Shown: piece by piece, positions 1 through 5,622 of the stretch
How the letters are laid out: every line of letters starts with the position of its first letter
Numbering within the stretch: position 1 is the first letter of the stretch
Source of the DNA: Pseudomonadota bacterium
GTDB taxonomy: Bacteria > Desulfobacterota > Syntrophia > Syntrophales > UBA5619
Length of the DNA: 6,897 bases
Reading direction: 5' to 3'
Assembly: GCA_018827585.1 (NCBI GenBank)
Contig: JAHJXP010000176.1
Location: 1-6,897, forward strand
Translations under genes and position numbers: made by a program
The notes under the pieces: model-generated
The model's input: only the letters and a program-made list of their open reading frames with translations
Database searches by the model: none
Told to the model about the DNA's origin: nothing

Positions 1-2
1 AT

Positions 3-127
3 GACGGCTTCGTAAAAAGTCCGGATGCTGCGTTGCGCTTCACCCTTCGTCATTGCGGCGTACGCAACAGTACGCCGCATTCCTCAGGGTTCGCGCGCCT
101 TGCCTGCGGCCTTTTTACGAAGCCGTC
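3..127. repeat. Imperfect palindromic repeat element with 17 bp terminal inverted repeats
   Basis: The outer arms GACGGCTTCGTAAAAAG (3-19) and CTTTTTACGAAGCCGTC (111-127) are perfect inverted repeats of 17 bp. At the centre, TGCGGCGTAC (54-63) and GTACGCCGCA (70-79) form a perfect 10 bp stem around the 6-base loop GCAACA. The arms between can also be aligned with a few mismatches and short gaps (for example ACCCT near 42-46 against AGGGT near 86-90), so the whole 125 bp could fold into one long hairpin. It contains no plausible gene. The architecture is that of a non-autonomous palindromic repeat (MITE-like or REP-like), and I recall similar termini being common in deltaproteobacterial genomes, but copy number cannot be seen here. 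No clear target-site duplication is visible at the ends. It could also act as a transcriptional attenuator or mRNA stabiliser upstream of mreC. Confidence 0.8.
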
Positions 128-147
128 CCATTTTTCGCGACTTTTAA

Positions 148-166
148 GACTTTTTACGAAGTCGTC
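148..166. repeat. Extra half-copy of the palindromic element terminus
   Basis: CTTTTTACGAAGTCGTC (150-166) matches the right terminus of the preceding palindrome (111-127) at 16 of 17 positions and in the same orientation, 39 bp further on. It also forms a small hairpin of its own, GACTT (148-152) with AAGTC (159-163). It ends 11 bases before the mreC start codon. It may be the remnant of a second insertion, or part of a larger composite element of which 3-127 is the main body. Confidence 0.6.
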
Positions 167-177
167 GGGCATGAGGC

Positions 178-1005
178 ATGCTGATCCCCAGAAAATACCA
201 ATCCATAGCGGTGGCGGCAGTTTTGCTGATCATCTCTCTAACCGTCCTTTCTTACGGCACGGCCCGGCTGTCCGAAACGGGGTTCCTGAGGAAGATTATC
301 CTTGAGGCGGCGGCCCCTGTCCAAGATGCGATCAATATCCCGCTCCAAAGCCTCCACGACGGCTGGAAGAAGTATCTTTTCCTCGTCGGCCTGGAGGATG
401 AAAACCGGCGGCTCCGGAGACAAAACGCCGCCCTGACTGAGCAGCTCAATCTTTACCGCGAGGGACGCCTGGAGGCAGAGCGTCTCCGGAAGCTCCTCGC
501 TTTGAAGGAAAATTTCCCGCAGCGGCCGGTAGCAGCGAGGGTGATCGACCGCGCCCGCGCCCCCCTGTTCAAGACGCTCCTGATCAACAAAGGGACCGCC
601 GACGGGCTGCAGGCAGGGCTCCCCGTTCTGTCCGACCAGGGGGTGGTGGGAAGGATCATAGAAACGTCCTGGCATGCCTCACGCGTCCTTCTGCTCACCG
701 ATGCACAAAGCAATATCGACGGCATGATCCAGCAGTCCCGCGCCCAGGGAATCCTCCAGGGCGCCGGATCGGCGGGATGCAGCCTGAAATACATCTCCCG
801 GACGGAGGAGGTCCTGGAGGGCGATGCGGTGATCACCTCCGGCCTGGCCGGGGTCTTCCCCAAAGGGCTTCCCCTCGGCGTCGTCACCGGGGCTTCCCGC
901 AGCAACGGCGGCCTCTTTCAGAAGATCGACGTGGCGCCCGCCGTCGATTTCGAAAAGTTAGAGGAGGTCCTGGTCCTGACCAAGGACGCGAAACCGAAAC
1001 CATGA
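178..1005 (+). CDS. mreC: Rod shape-determining protein MreC
   Basis: This is MreC, the periplasmic elongasome scaffold. It dimerises, contacts PBP2 and RodA, and helps activate lateral wall synthesis. The 275-residue product has a short basic N-terminus and one membrane helix (about residues 9-26). A heptad-like charged coiled coil follows at about 65-112 (rich in L, E and R), then the beta-rich periplasmic domain. Family hallmarks are G-L-A-G-V-F-P-K-G-L-P-L-G (222-234) and the closing D-V-A-P-A-V-D-F-E-K-L-E-E-V (251-264). Length is normal for the family. The ATG at 178 is the first possible start, because an in-frame TGA lies at 172-174. The only Shine-Dalgarno-like motif (GAGG, 173-176) sits one base from the ATG, which is too close to work normally. 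The end overlaps mreD by 4 bp (ATGA). mreB is expected just upstream but is not in the window. Confidence 0.95.
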   Translation: MLIPRKYQSIAVAAVLLIISLTVLSYGTARLSETGFLRKIILEAAAPVQDAINIPLQSLHDGWKKYLFLVGLEDENRRLRRQNAALTEQLNLYREGRLEAERLRKLLALKENFPQRPVAARVIDRARAPLFKTLLINKGTADGLQAGLPVLSDQGVVGRIIETSWHASRVLLLTDAQSNIDGMIQQSRAQGILQGAGSAGCSLKYISRTEEVLEGDAVITSGLAGVFPKGLPLGVVTGASRSNGGLFQKIDVAPAVDFEKLEEVLVLTKDAKPKP

Positions 1006-1514
1006 TCCATTATCTTCTCCTCCCCGTATTGCTGCTGATCACAGTGATCGTCCAGACAGCGATTCTGGACCTTTTCTCCTTCGGCTGGTTCAGCATCGAG
1101 GTCTCCCTGATTATCGTGATCTATGCCGGATTCCACCTCGACGCTCTCAGGGGGGGCCTGCTCTCCCTCGTCCTCGGGTTCTTTCTCGATTGCCTGGCCA
1201 GCCCGATTTTCGGGCTCTATACCTTTCTCTACATCCTCATCTTTTTTCTTGCCCAGATCGTTGCGGATAGGGTCTACAGGGAAAAGCCGACGCTTGTCGC
1301 TTCCTTTACGGCCTTCTGCACGCTGCTGGAAGGCCTGGTGATCGTACTGTTCTACCGTTCCTTCTTTGGCGCCGACATCCTCTCTGCGATCCCGAAGATC
1401 TTTATCCCGCAGGCCGTCGTGATGGGACTCCTGAGCCCCCTGTTTTTTAAACTTTTCCATCGATTTGGGGTTTTTCTGCATGCAGAAGATACGCAACCGG
1501 CTCAACGAATATGA
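1002..1514 (+). CDS. mreD: Rod shape-determining protein MreD
   Basis: MreD is the small polytopic inner-membrane partner of MreC in the elongasome. The 170-residue product is almost wholly hydrophobic, with about five or six membrane segments (roughly 4-24, 33-50, 54-72, 74-92, 103-127 and 140-160). The typical G-F-F-L-D-C-L-A-S-P-I-F-G-L stretch lies at about 59-72. Its length suits the family. The ATG at 1002 overlaps the mreC stop in an ATGA junction and has no good ribosome binding site of its own, so translation is probably coupled to mreC. The frame stays open upstream of 1002, but the upstream residues are an arginine-rich out-of-frame reading of mreC and were excluded. The 3' end overlaps the PBP2 gene by 35 bp. 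Identity rests on topology and position as much as on sequence, as MreD is poorly conserved. Confidence 0.92.
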   Translation: MIHYLLLPVLLLITVIVQTAILDLFSFGWFSIEVSLIIVIYAGFHLDALRGGLLSLVLGFFLDCLASPIFGLYTFLYILIFFLAQIVADRVYREKPTLVASFTAFCTLLEGLVIVLFYRSFFGADILSAIPKIFIPQAVVMGLLSPLFFKLFHRFGVFLHAEDTQPAQRI

Positions 1515-3372
1515 GCCGGGGCAGCTCAGGCAAAGATTCAAAATAGCGGTCATCGTAGTCTCGGTCGCCCTCGCGCTTCTCGTGCTGCGGATGTGGCATC
1601 TGCAGGTGATCAAGGGAGAGGAGCTGCGGCAGCGCTCTGAGAACAACAGCGTCCGCCTGCGGAAGATCAAGCCGATGCGCGGCCTGATTATGGACAGCGA
1701 AAGAAGGGTCCTGGTGGACAACCAACCCTCCTTCGACCTCGTCTTCATCCCCAACCGGGCGAGGGATATCGGAAACGTCATCGAAAAGATCAAGGCCCTC
1801 TACGCCGAACGGTCCCTTGCGCTCCCGCCCATTTTATCCTTCCCGGGCCGCCTGAAGCCCTTCGTGCCGGTGCTCCTTGAGCGGAATATCAGCCGGGAGA
1901 AATTGGCGGTGGTGGAGACCCACGCCTTCGATCTCCCCGGCGTGGTCGTGGAGGTCACCCCCATCCGGAAGTACCTCAACGGGGAGATGACTGCGCAGCT
2001 TATCGGATTTACGGGAGAGGTCAGCCGGGAAGACCTGGAGCGGGATATGTCCGGCCGGTACGCTGCCGGCGACATTACCGGCAAGTTCGGGATCGAAAAA
2101 TTCCTCGATTCACACCTCCGGGGGAGGAGCGGCGCCGAGCAGGTCGAGGTCAACGTGGCCGGCAAAACGGTCCGTTCCCTCGGCAAAATCCCGGCGACGA
2201 CAGGGGACAATGTCGTGCTGACCATCGATTCGGCGCTCCAGGAGACGGCATGGAAAGCCCTCGGAGACAGGGCCGGCGCCCTGGTGGCCCTGGACCCCCG
2301 CAGCGGCGACGTTCTGGCGCTGGTCAGTTCGCCCTCTTTCAACCCGAACCTCTTCAACGGCGGCATCTCCTTTGACGACTGGGAGAGCCTCTCCAACGAT
2401 CCCCGTCATCCGATGGAGAATCGTTCGATCTCAGGGCAGTACCCGCCGGCCTCCACCTATAAGTCGGTCATTGCCGCAGCCGCACTCGAAGAAGGACTCA
2501 TCACGCCGGAGACGTCATTCTTCTGCAACGGCGCCTTTGAGCTGGGCGACCGCAAATTCCGCTGCTGGCAGGAGAAGGGACACGGCCATGTCAAACTCCA
2601 CCGGGCCCTCGTGGAGTCCTGCGATGTCTATTTCTACAACCTGGGGAAGATGCTCGGCGTGGACAGGATCGCCTTCTACGCCAGGGCCTTCGGTCTCGGC
2701 GCCCCCTTGGGCGTCGACCTGTCCCGGGAAAAGGGCGGCCTGATCCCGACGAAACAGTGGAAGCTTGACCGCCTGAAGGAACCCTGGCAGATGGGGGAGA
2801 CCCTCTCCATCTCCATCGGCCAGGGGTTCAACCTCGTCACACCGCTCCAGTTGGCCAACATCTATGCGGCCCTGGCCAACGGGGGGACCTTTTACCGGCC
2901 CCGGCTTGTAAAACAGCTTGAATCTTCGGACGGACGTGTCGTAAAGGAATACGGACCGGAGAAACAGGCGGCGCTGCCCGTCCGCCCGGAAAACATCCGG
3001 ATCATCAACCGGGCCTTGTGGGGGGCGGTGAACGAGCGCGGGGGAACGGGGTATGCCCTCAAGCGAAAAGGGGAAGACGTCGCCGGCAAAACCGGCACCG
3101 CCCAGGTGGTTGGACTTCCGCAGGATGAAAAGGGCAGAAAGACAAAGCGCGTTTCGGCCGCCTTTCGGGACCACGCCCTTTTCGCCTGTTTCGCGCCGTA
3201 CGCAAATCCGGAGATTGCGGTGGCGGTTATCCTGGAAAACGCGGGCCACGGAGGGACCGCAGCCGCACCGGTGGCCAGAAAGGTCATCGATGCCTACTTT
3301 GCCGGAAAGAAAACGGACCAGCCGCCGGCCAAGTTCGTCAAGGTGGGCTCCAGGGAGAAACTAGAACCATGA
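1480..3372 (+). CDS. mrdA: Penicillin-binding protein 2, elongasome DD-transpeptidase
   Basis: This is a class B (monofunctional) penicillin-binding protein of the PBP2 type. It cross-links peptidoglycan in the periplasm during elongation, paired with RodA. The 630-residue product has a cytoplasmic tail, one membrane anchor (about 20-38) and a PBP-dimerisation region opening with R-G-L-I-M-D (near 67-72). The transpeptidase domain has all three catalytic motifs: S325-T-Y-K328 (nucleophile Ser325), S380-C-D382 and K537-T-G539. The S-x-D form and the following V-Y-F-Y are typical of PBP2 rather than the division protein FtsI. Cys349, Cys362, His368 and Cys381 may form a metal site. I chose the ATG at 1480. 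A TTG at 1465 in the same frame would add five residues, and neither start has a strong ribosome binding site. It overlaps mreD by 35 bp and rodA by 4 bp. Confidence 0.95.
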   Translation: MQKIRNRLNEYEPGQLRQRFKIAVIVVSVALALLVLRMWHLQVIKGEELRQRSENNSVRLRKIKPMRGLIMDSERRVLVDNQPSFDLVFIPNRARDIGNVIEKIKALYAERSLALPPILSFPGRLKPFVPVLLERNISREKLAVVETHAFDLPGVVVEVTPIRKYLNGEMTAQLIGFTGEVSREDLERDMSGRYAAGDITGKFGIEKFLDSHLRGRSGAEQVEVNVAGKTVRSLGKIPATTGDNVVLTIDSALQETAWKALGDRAGALVALDPRSGDVLALVSSPSFNPNLFNGGISFDDWESLSNDPRHPMENRSISGQYPPASTYKSVIAAAALEEGLITPETSFFCNGAFELGDRKFRCWQEKGHGHVKLHRALVESCDVYFYNLGKMLGVDRIAFYARAFGLGAPLGVDLSREKGGLIPTKQWKLDRLKEPWQMGETLSISIGQGFNLVTPLQLANIYAALANGGTFYRPRLVKQLESSDGRVVKEYGPEKQAALPVRPENIRIINRALWGAVNERGGTGYALKRKGEDVAGKTGTAQVVGLPQDEKGRKTKRVSAAFRDHALFACFAPYANPEIAVAVILENAGHGGTAAAPVARKVIDAYFAGKKTDQPPAKFVKVGSREKLEP

Positions 3373-4481
3373 TCAAGTTGGACCGCCGTCTCATCATCAA
3401 TTTCGACTGGACCCTGCTTGTCCTGGTCCTTATCATCAGCGGCATCGGCCTCCTGAACATCTACAGCGCCGGCTTCAGCCTCTCGGATCTGCGGCAGACG
3501 CCGCTTTTTCTCAAGCAGGTCCAGTGGATCGCCATCGGCATCGCAGGGATGGCCATCGCCTTTTTCGTGGATTACCGCACCTTCAGCCGGCACGCCTACC
3601 TCATTTACGGCATCTCCATCGCCCTTCTGGTCATCGTCCTTGCCGCCGGTTATTCGACCCGCGGCTCCCAGCGCTGGATCGCCCTCGGCGGTTTCACCTT
3701 CCAGCCGTCGGAGCTGATCAAACTGGCCATCATCCTGGCGCTGGCCAAATACTTCGACCGCCACCAGATCGGACGGAATTACCGCCTGCGGGAGCTGTTC
3801 ATCCCCGCTCTCATCGTCCTGATCCCGTTTCTGCTGATCCTCAAACAACCGGACCTGGGAACGGGACTGATACTGATCATCCTGTTTTTCTCGATCGTTT
3901 TCTTTGTCGGCCTGGAATGGAGATCGTTTCTTTTGGCCGCCGCCGGGGGCCTCATCCTGACCCCCCTCGGCTGGCATCTCCTCAAAGATTACCAGAAGGA
4001 ACGGATCATGACCTTTTTCAGTCCCGAGCGGGACCCCCTCGGTTCCGGTTATCATATCATCCAGTCGATGATCGCCGTCGGGTCGGGAGGGTTCTTCGGC
4101 AAGGGGTTCATGAAGGGGTCCCAGACCCAGCTCAAGTTTTTGCCCGAACAGCAGACGGATTTCGTCTTTTCCGTCTTTGCGGAGGAGTGGGGCTTCCTGG
4201 GAGGGGTGATCCTGATGGTCATGTTCCTCCTGCTGATCGTGTGGGGACTCAAGATCGTCTTTCATTCCAAGGATTACCTGGGGGCGCTCATCGCCTTCGG
4301 GATCACCATGCTGATCTTCTGGGAGGTCTTCATCAACATCGGCATGGTCCTGGGGATTCTCCCCGTAGTCGGAATCCCCCTGCCCTTTCTCAGTTATGGC
4401 GGCTCGTCGATGGTGGTCCTGATGACGTCCATCGGCCTGCTGATGAATATCAGCGTGAGACGGTTCATTCTTCAGTCGTGA
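3369..4481 (+). CDS. rodA: RodA peptidoglycan glycosyltransferase (SEDS family)
   Basis: RodA is the SEDS-family polymerase that extends glycan strands from lipid II in the inner membrane and works as a pair with PBP2. The 370-residue product has about ten membrane helices. Family motifs in order are G99-S-Q-R-W103, F-Q-P-S-E115 followed by Lys118, K159-Q-P-D-L-G-T-G166, a glycine-rich loop around 228-256, Q-Q-T-D264-F-V-F, and P337-L-P-F-L-S-Y-G-G345. Asp264 matches the position of the catalytic aspartate known in RodA proteins (Asp262 in E. coli). Placement directly after PBP2 favours RodA over its paralogues FtsW and SpoVE. The ATG at 3369 overlaps the PBP2 stop in an ATGA junction, and AGGGAG (3352-3357) lies 11 bases upstream. 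Nothing is missing or truncated. Confidence 0.96.
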   Translation: MIKLDRRLIINFDWTLLVLVLIISGIGLLNIYSAGFSLSDLRQTPLFLKQVQWIAIGIAGMAIAFFVDYRTFSRHAYLIYGISIALLVIVLAAGYSTRGSQRWIALGGFTFQPSELIKLAIILALAKYFDRHQIGRNYRLRELFIPALIVLIPFLLILKQPDLGTGLILIILFFSIVFFVGLEWRSFLLAAAGGLILTPLGWHLLKDYQKERIMTFFSPERDPLGSGYHIIQSMIAVGSGGFFGKGFMKGSQTQLKFLPEQQTDFVFSVFAEEWGFLGGVILMVMFLLLIVWGLKIVFHSKDYLGALIAFGITMLIFWEVFINIGMVLGILPVVGIPLPFLSYGGSSMVVLMTSIGLLMNISVRRFILQS

Positions 4482-4532
4482 TCAACCGGCATAGCGGAGT
4501 TGTTCCCGCGAAGGGGGCGGCTTGGCCGTCAG

Positions 4533-4538
4533 AGGAGG
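4533..4538 (+). promoter_or_regulatory. Strong ribosome binding site of the bactofilin gene
   Basis: AGGAGG lies 6 bases before the ATG at 4545. It fixes that start against an in-frame TTG at 4500, which would add a 15-residue arginine-rich extension unlike the family. It is one of the two best Shine-Dalgarno matches in the window, which suggests the gene is translated independently of rodA rather than by coupling. Confidence 0.8.
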
Positions 4539-4544
4539 CGTAAA

Positions 4545-4952
4545 ATGCTTGGGAAAAAGAAAAAGGGTGAGGAAGAGGAAGAGGTCCGGGCCTTTCTGGG
4601 AAAAGGCGCCGAATTTACCGGAAAGCTGATTTTTAACGGTTCGGTCCGGATCGACGGCGATTTCAAGGGAGACATCTTCGGGAACGGCACCCTGGTGATC
4701 GGTGAAGGCGCCGAGGTCGAGGCCGACATCCGCGTGGACAGCGTCCTGGTCAGCGGCGAGGTGCGCGGGCAGATCGACGTCAAGAAGAGACTCCAGATCT
4801 ATTCGACGGGTAAGGTGCTCGGCGATGTGAATGCCCCCGCCTTCTCCATCGATGAAGGGGCCTTCTTCGAGGGGAACTGTCATATGACCCGCACCGAGAC
4901 CGAGGTTCATGCCCTGCCTCTGGAACGATCCGCAGACGCGGGAAAGGGATGA
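4545..4952 (+). CDS. Bactofilin family cytoskeletal protein
   Basis: Bactofilins polymerise without nucleotide into filaments on the cytoplasmic face of the membrane. In various bacteria they direct local wall synthesis, stalk or helix formation, or chromosome-partition proteins. The 135-residue product has a short charged N-terminus (a lysine run at 4-7, then glutamates at 9-13) and a right-handed beta-helix core at about 18-112. The core shows the family's short repeating G-x-I/V turns, beginning F-T-G-K-L-I-F-N-G-S-V-R-I-D-G (24-38). A short disordered tail follows. There is no membrane segment, as usual. It lies 63 bp after rodA with its own strong ribosome binding site and is followed by a gap, so it is probably the last gene of the shape operon. 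That position suggests a role in cell shape, but this is inference. I give no gene symbol because bactofilin names do not transfer reliably between lineages. Confidence 0.93.
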   Translation: MLGKKKKGEEEEEVRAFLGKGAEFTGKLIFNGSVRIDGDFKGDIFGNGTLVIGEGAEVEADIRVDSVLVSGEVRGQIDVKKRLQIYSTGKVLGDVNAPAFSIDEGAFFEGNCHMTRTETEVHALPLERSADAGKG

Positions 4953-4978
4953 TGCCAGGACATCCTGCCCTCTTTTTT
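4945..4978 (+). terminator. Weak candidate intrinsic terminator after the bactofilin gene
   Basis: The right arm CCTGCCCT (4964-4971) can pair with CAGG (4956-4959) and AGGG (4945-4948), with a 7-base bulge between the two left-hand segments, and is followed by a run of six T residues (4973-4978). An alternative fold pairs GGGATG (4946-4951) with CATCCT (4961-4966). The stem is imperfect and overlaps the bactofilin stop codon. A terminator here makes sense as the boundary before the ATP synthase genes, but the structure is not strong. Confidence 0.35.
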
Positions 4979-4979
4979 C

Positions 4980-5007
4980 TTGACAGCGGGCGGGGGAATG
5001 AGATAGT
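4980..5007 (+). promoter_or_regulatory. Weak candidate sigma-70 promoter upstream of the ATP synthase operon
   Basis: A perfect -35 consensus TTGACA (4980-4985) is followed after 16 bases by GATAGT (5002-5007), a 4 of 6 match to the -10 consensus. Transcription would start near 5014 and leave a leader of about 180 bases before atpF'. The location, just after the terminator candidate in the only sizeable gap of the gene-bearing part, fits. A second -10-like TATATT at 5151-5156 is closer to the gene but has no recognisable -35 partner. Confidence 0.35.
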
Positions 5008-5193
5008 GACACGGCATTGTAAATAGTGGCCAGTGGTCATATACTTACCTTAGTTTTCTTTCCGGCTTCCGACCGTCAAACCGGAAGATCTCCGCAAGAC
5101 CAGCAGGGACTTTTTTCGGCAGGGATCCAGGATGCCGGCGGCCGGAATGATATATTTCGTTTTTTTAATTTGCACCAGATGAGGTAAAGGAGA

Positions 5194-5622
5194 GTGATCA
5201 GTCTTGATTATTCACTGGGCTTCCAGATAATAAATTTTCTCCTGTTGATACTCGTCCTGAATCGCCTCCTCTACAAGCCGATCATGGGCATCATCGACAA
5301 GCGCGCAAAAAAGTTGGAGGTCTCGGAGGCGGAGATCAATCGCCTCCAGGAAACCGTCGAACAGAAGGTGTCCGCCTACCAGGAGAAGCTCCGTCTGGCC
5401 AAGGCTGCCGCGGTCGAGCATAACAACGAGATCATCCGCCAGGGCGCCGAGGAGGCCAAGGCCGTCATCGCGGCGGTCCGCGCCGAAATCCCGGTGATGA
5501 TGGAGCAGTTCCAGGCCCGCATGGAGGCGGAAATCGCCGAAGCAAAGAGGATCCTGACCGGCCGGTCTCGGAGTCTGTCCTTGGAAATCGCGGAAAAAGT
5601 CCTCGGAAGGAGTCTCCGATGA
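5194..5622 (+). CDS. atpF': F-type ATP synthase subunit b' (peripheral stalk)
   Basis: This is one of the two b-type subunits that form the peripheral stalk anchoring F1 to the membrane Fo sector. The 142-residue product has one N-terminal membrane helix (about 9-27), the typical L-Y-K-P-I junction at 26-30, then a long charged alpha-helical coiled coil rich in A, E, K and R to the end. The start is a GTG at 5194. It is supported by the opening M-I-S-L-D, which I recall as typical of b' proteins, and by an in-frame TAA at 5185-5187 that leaves no earlier start. GAGGT (5181-5185) at 8 bases is the likely ribosome binding site, since the stronger AGGAG (5188-5192) lies only 1 base from the GTG. 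The stop overlaps the next gene by 4 bp. It is distinguished from b by order and by lacking a signal-like extension. Confidence 0.92.
   Translation: MISLDYSLGFQIINFLLLILVLNRLLYKPIMGIIDKRAKKLEVSEAEINRLQETVEQKVSAYQEKLRLAKAAAVEHNNEIIRQGAEEAKAVIAAVRAEIPVMMEQFQARMEAEIAEAKRILTGRSRSLSLEIAEKVLGRSLR

Noticed and set aside
1..166. A CRISPR array or tRNA gene in the repeat-bearing start of the window
   Set aside because: The repeats are inverted rather than regularly spaced direct repeats, and no cloverleaf with a plausible anticodon arm and T-loop could be drawn.
33..305. A 90-codon open frame over the palindrome and the mreC start
   Set aside because: It translates the repeat itself and then mreC in the wrong frame. 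Its Ser, Arg, His and Phe rich composition matches no family I know.
918..1793. A 291-codon open frame on the - strand across mreD and the start of the PBP2 gene
   Set aside because: It runs antisense to two well-supported genes, spans their overlap and shows no domain.
3294..4265. A 323-codon open frame on the - strand opposite rodA
   Set aside because: It is highly charged (Asp, Glu, Gln, Gly) low-complexity sequence, the expected antisense of a hydrophobic membrane protein gene. It has no recognisable domain.
4518..4528. Hairpin CGGC-TTG-GCCG between rodA and the bactofilin as a terminator
   Set aside because: The stem is only 4 bp and no T run follows it.
3524..4543. A 339-codon open frame overlapping rodA in another + strand frame
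   Set aside because: It is rich in Pro, Arg, His and Gly in the way of an out-of-frame reading of GC-rich sequence, while the rodA frame carries every SEDS motif.
4500..4544. An N-terminal extension of the bactofilin from the TTG at 4500
   Set aside because: The extension is arginine-rich and unlike bactofilins, and AGGAGG is placed correctly for the ATG at 4545.
5135..5166. CCGG-CGG-CCGG followed by a T run as an intrinsic terminator before atpF'
   Set aside because: The T run begins 14 bases after the stem, the stem is short, and a full terminator here would block the ATP synthase operon.
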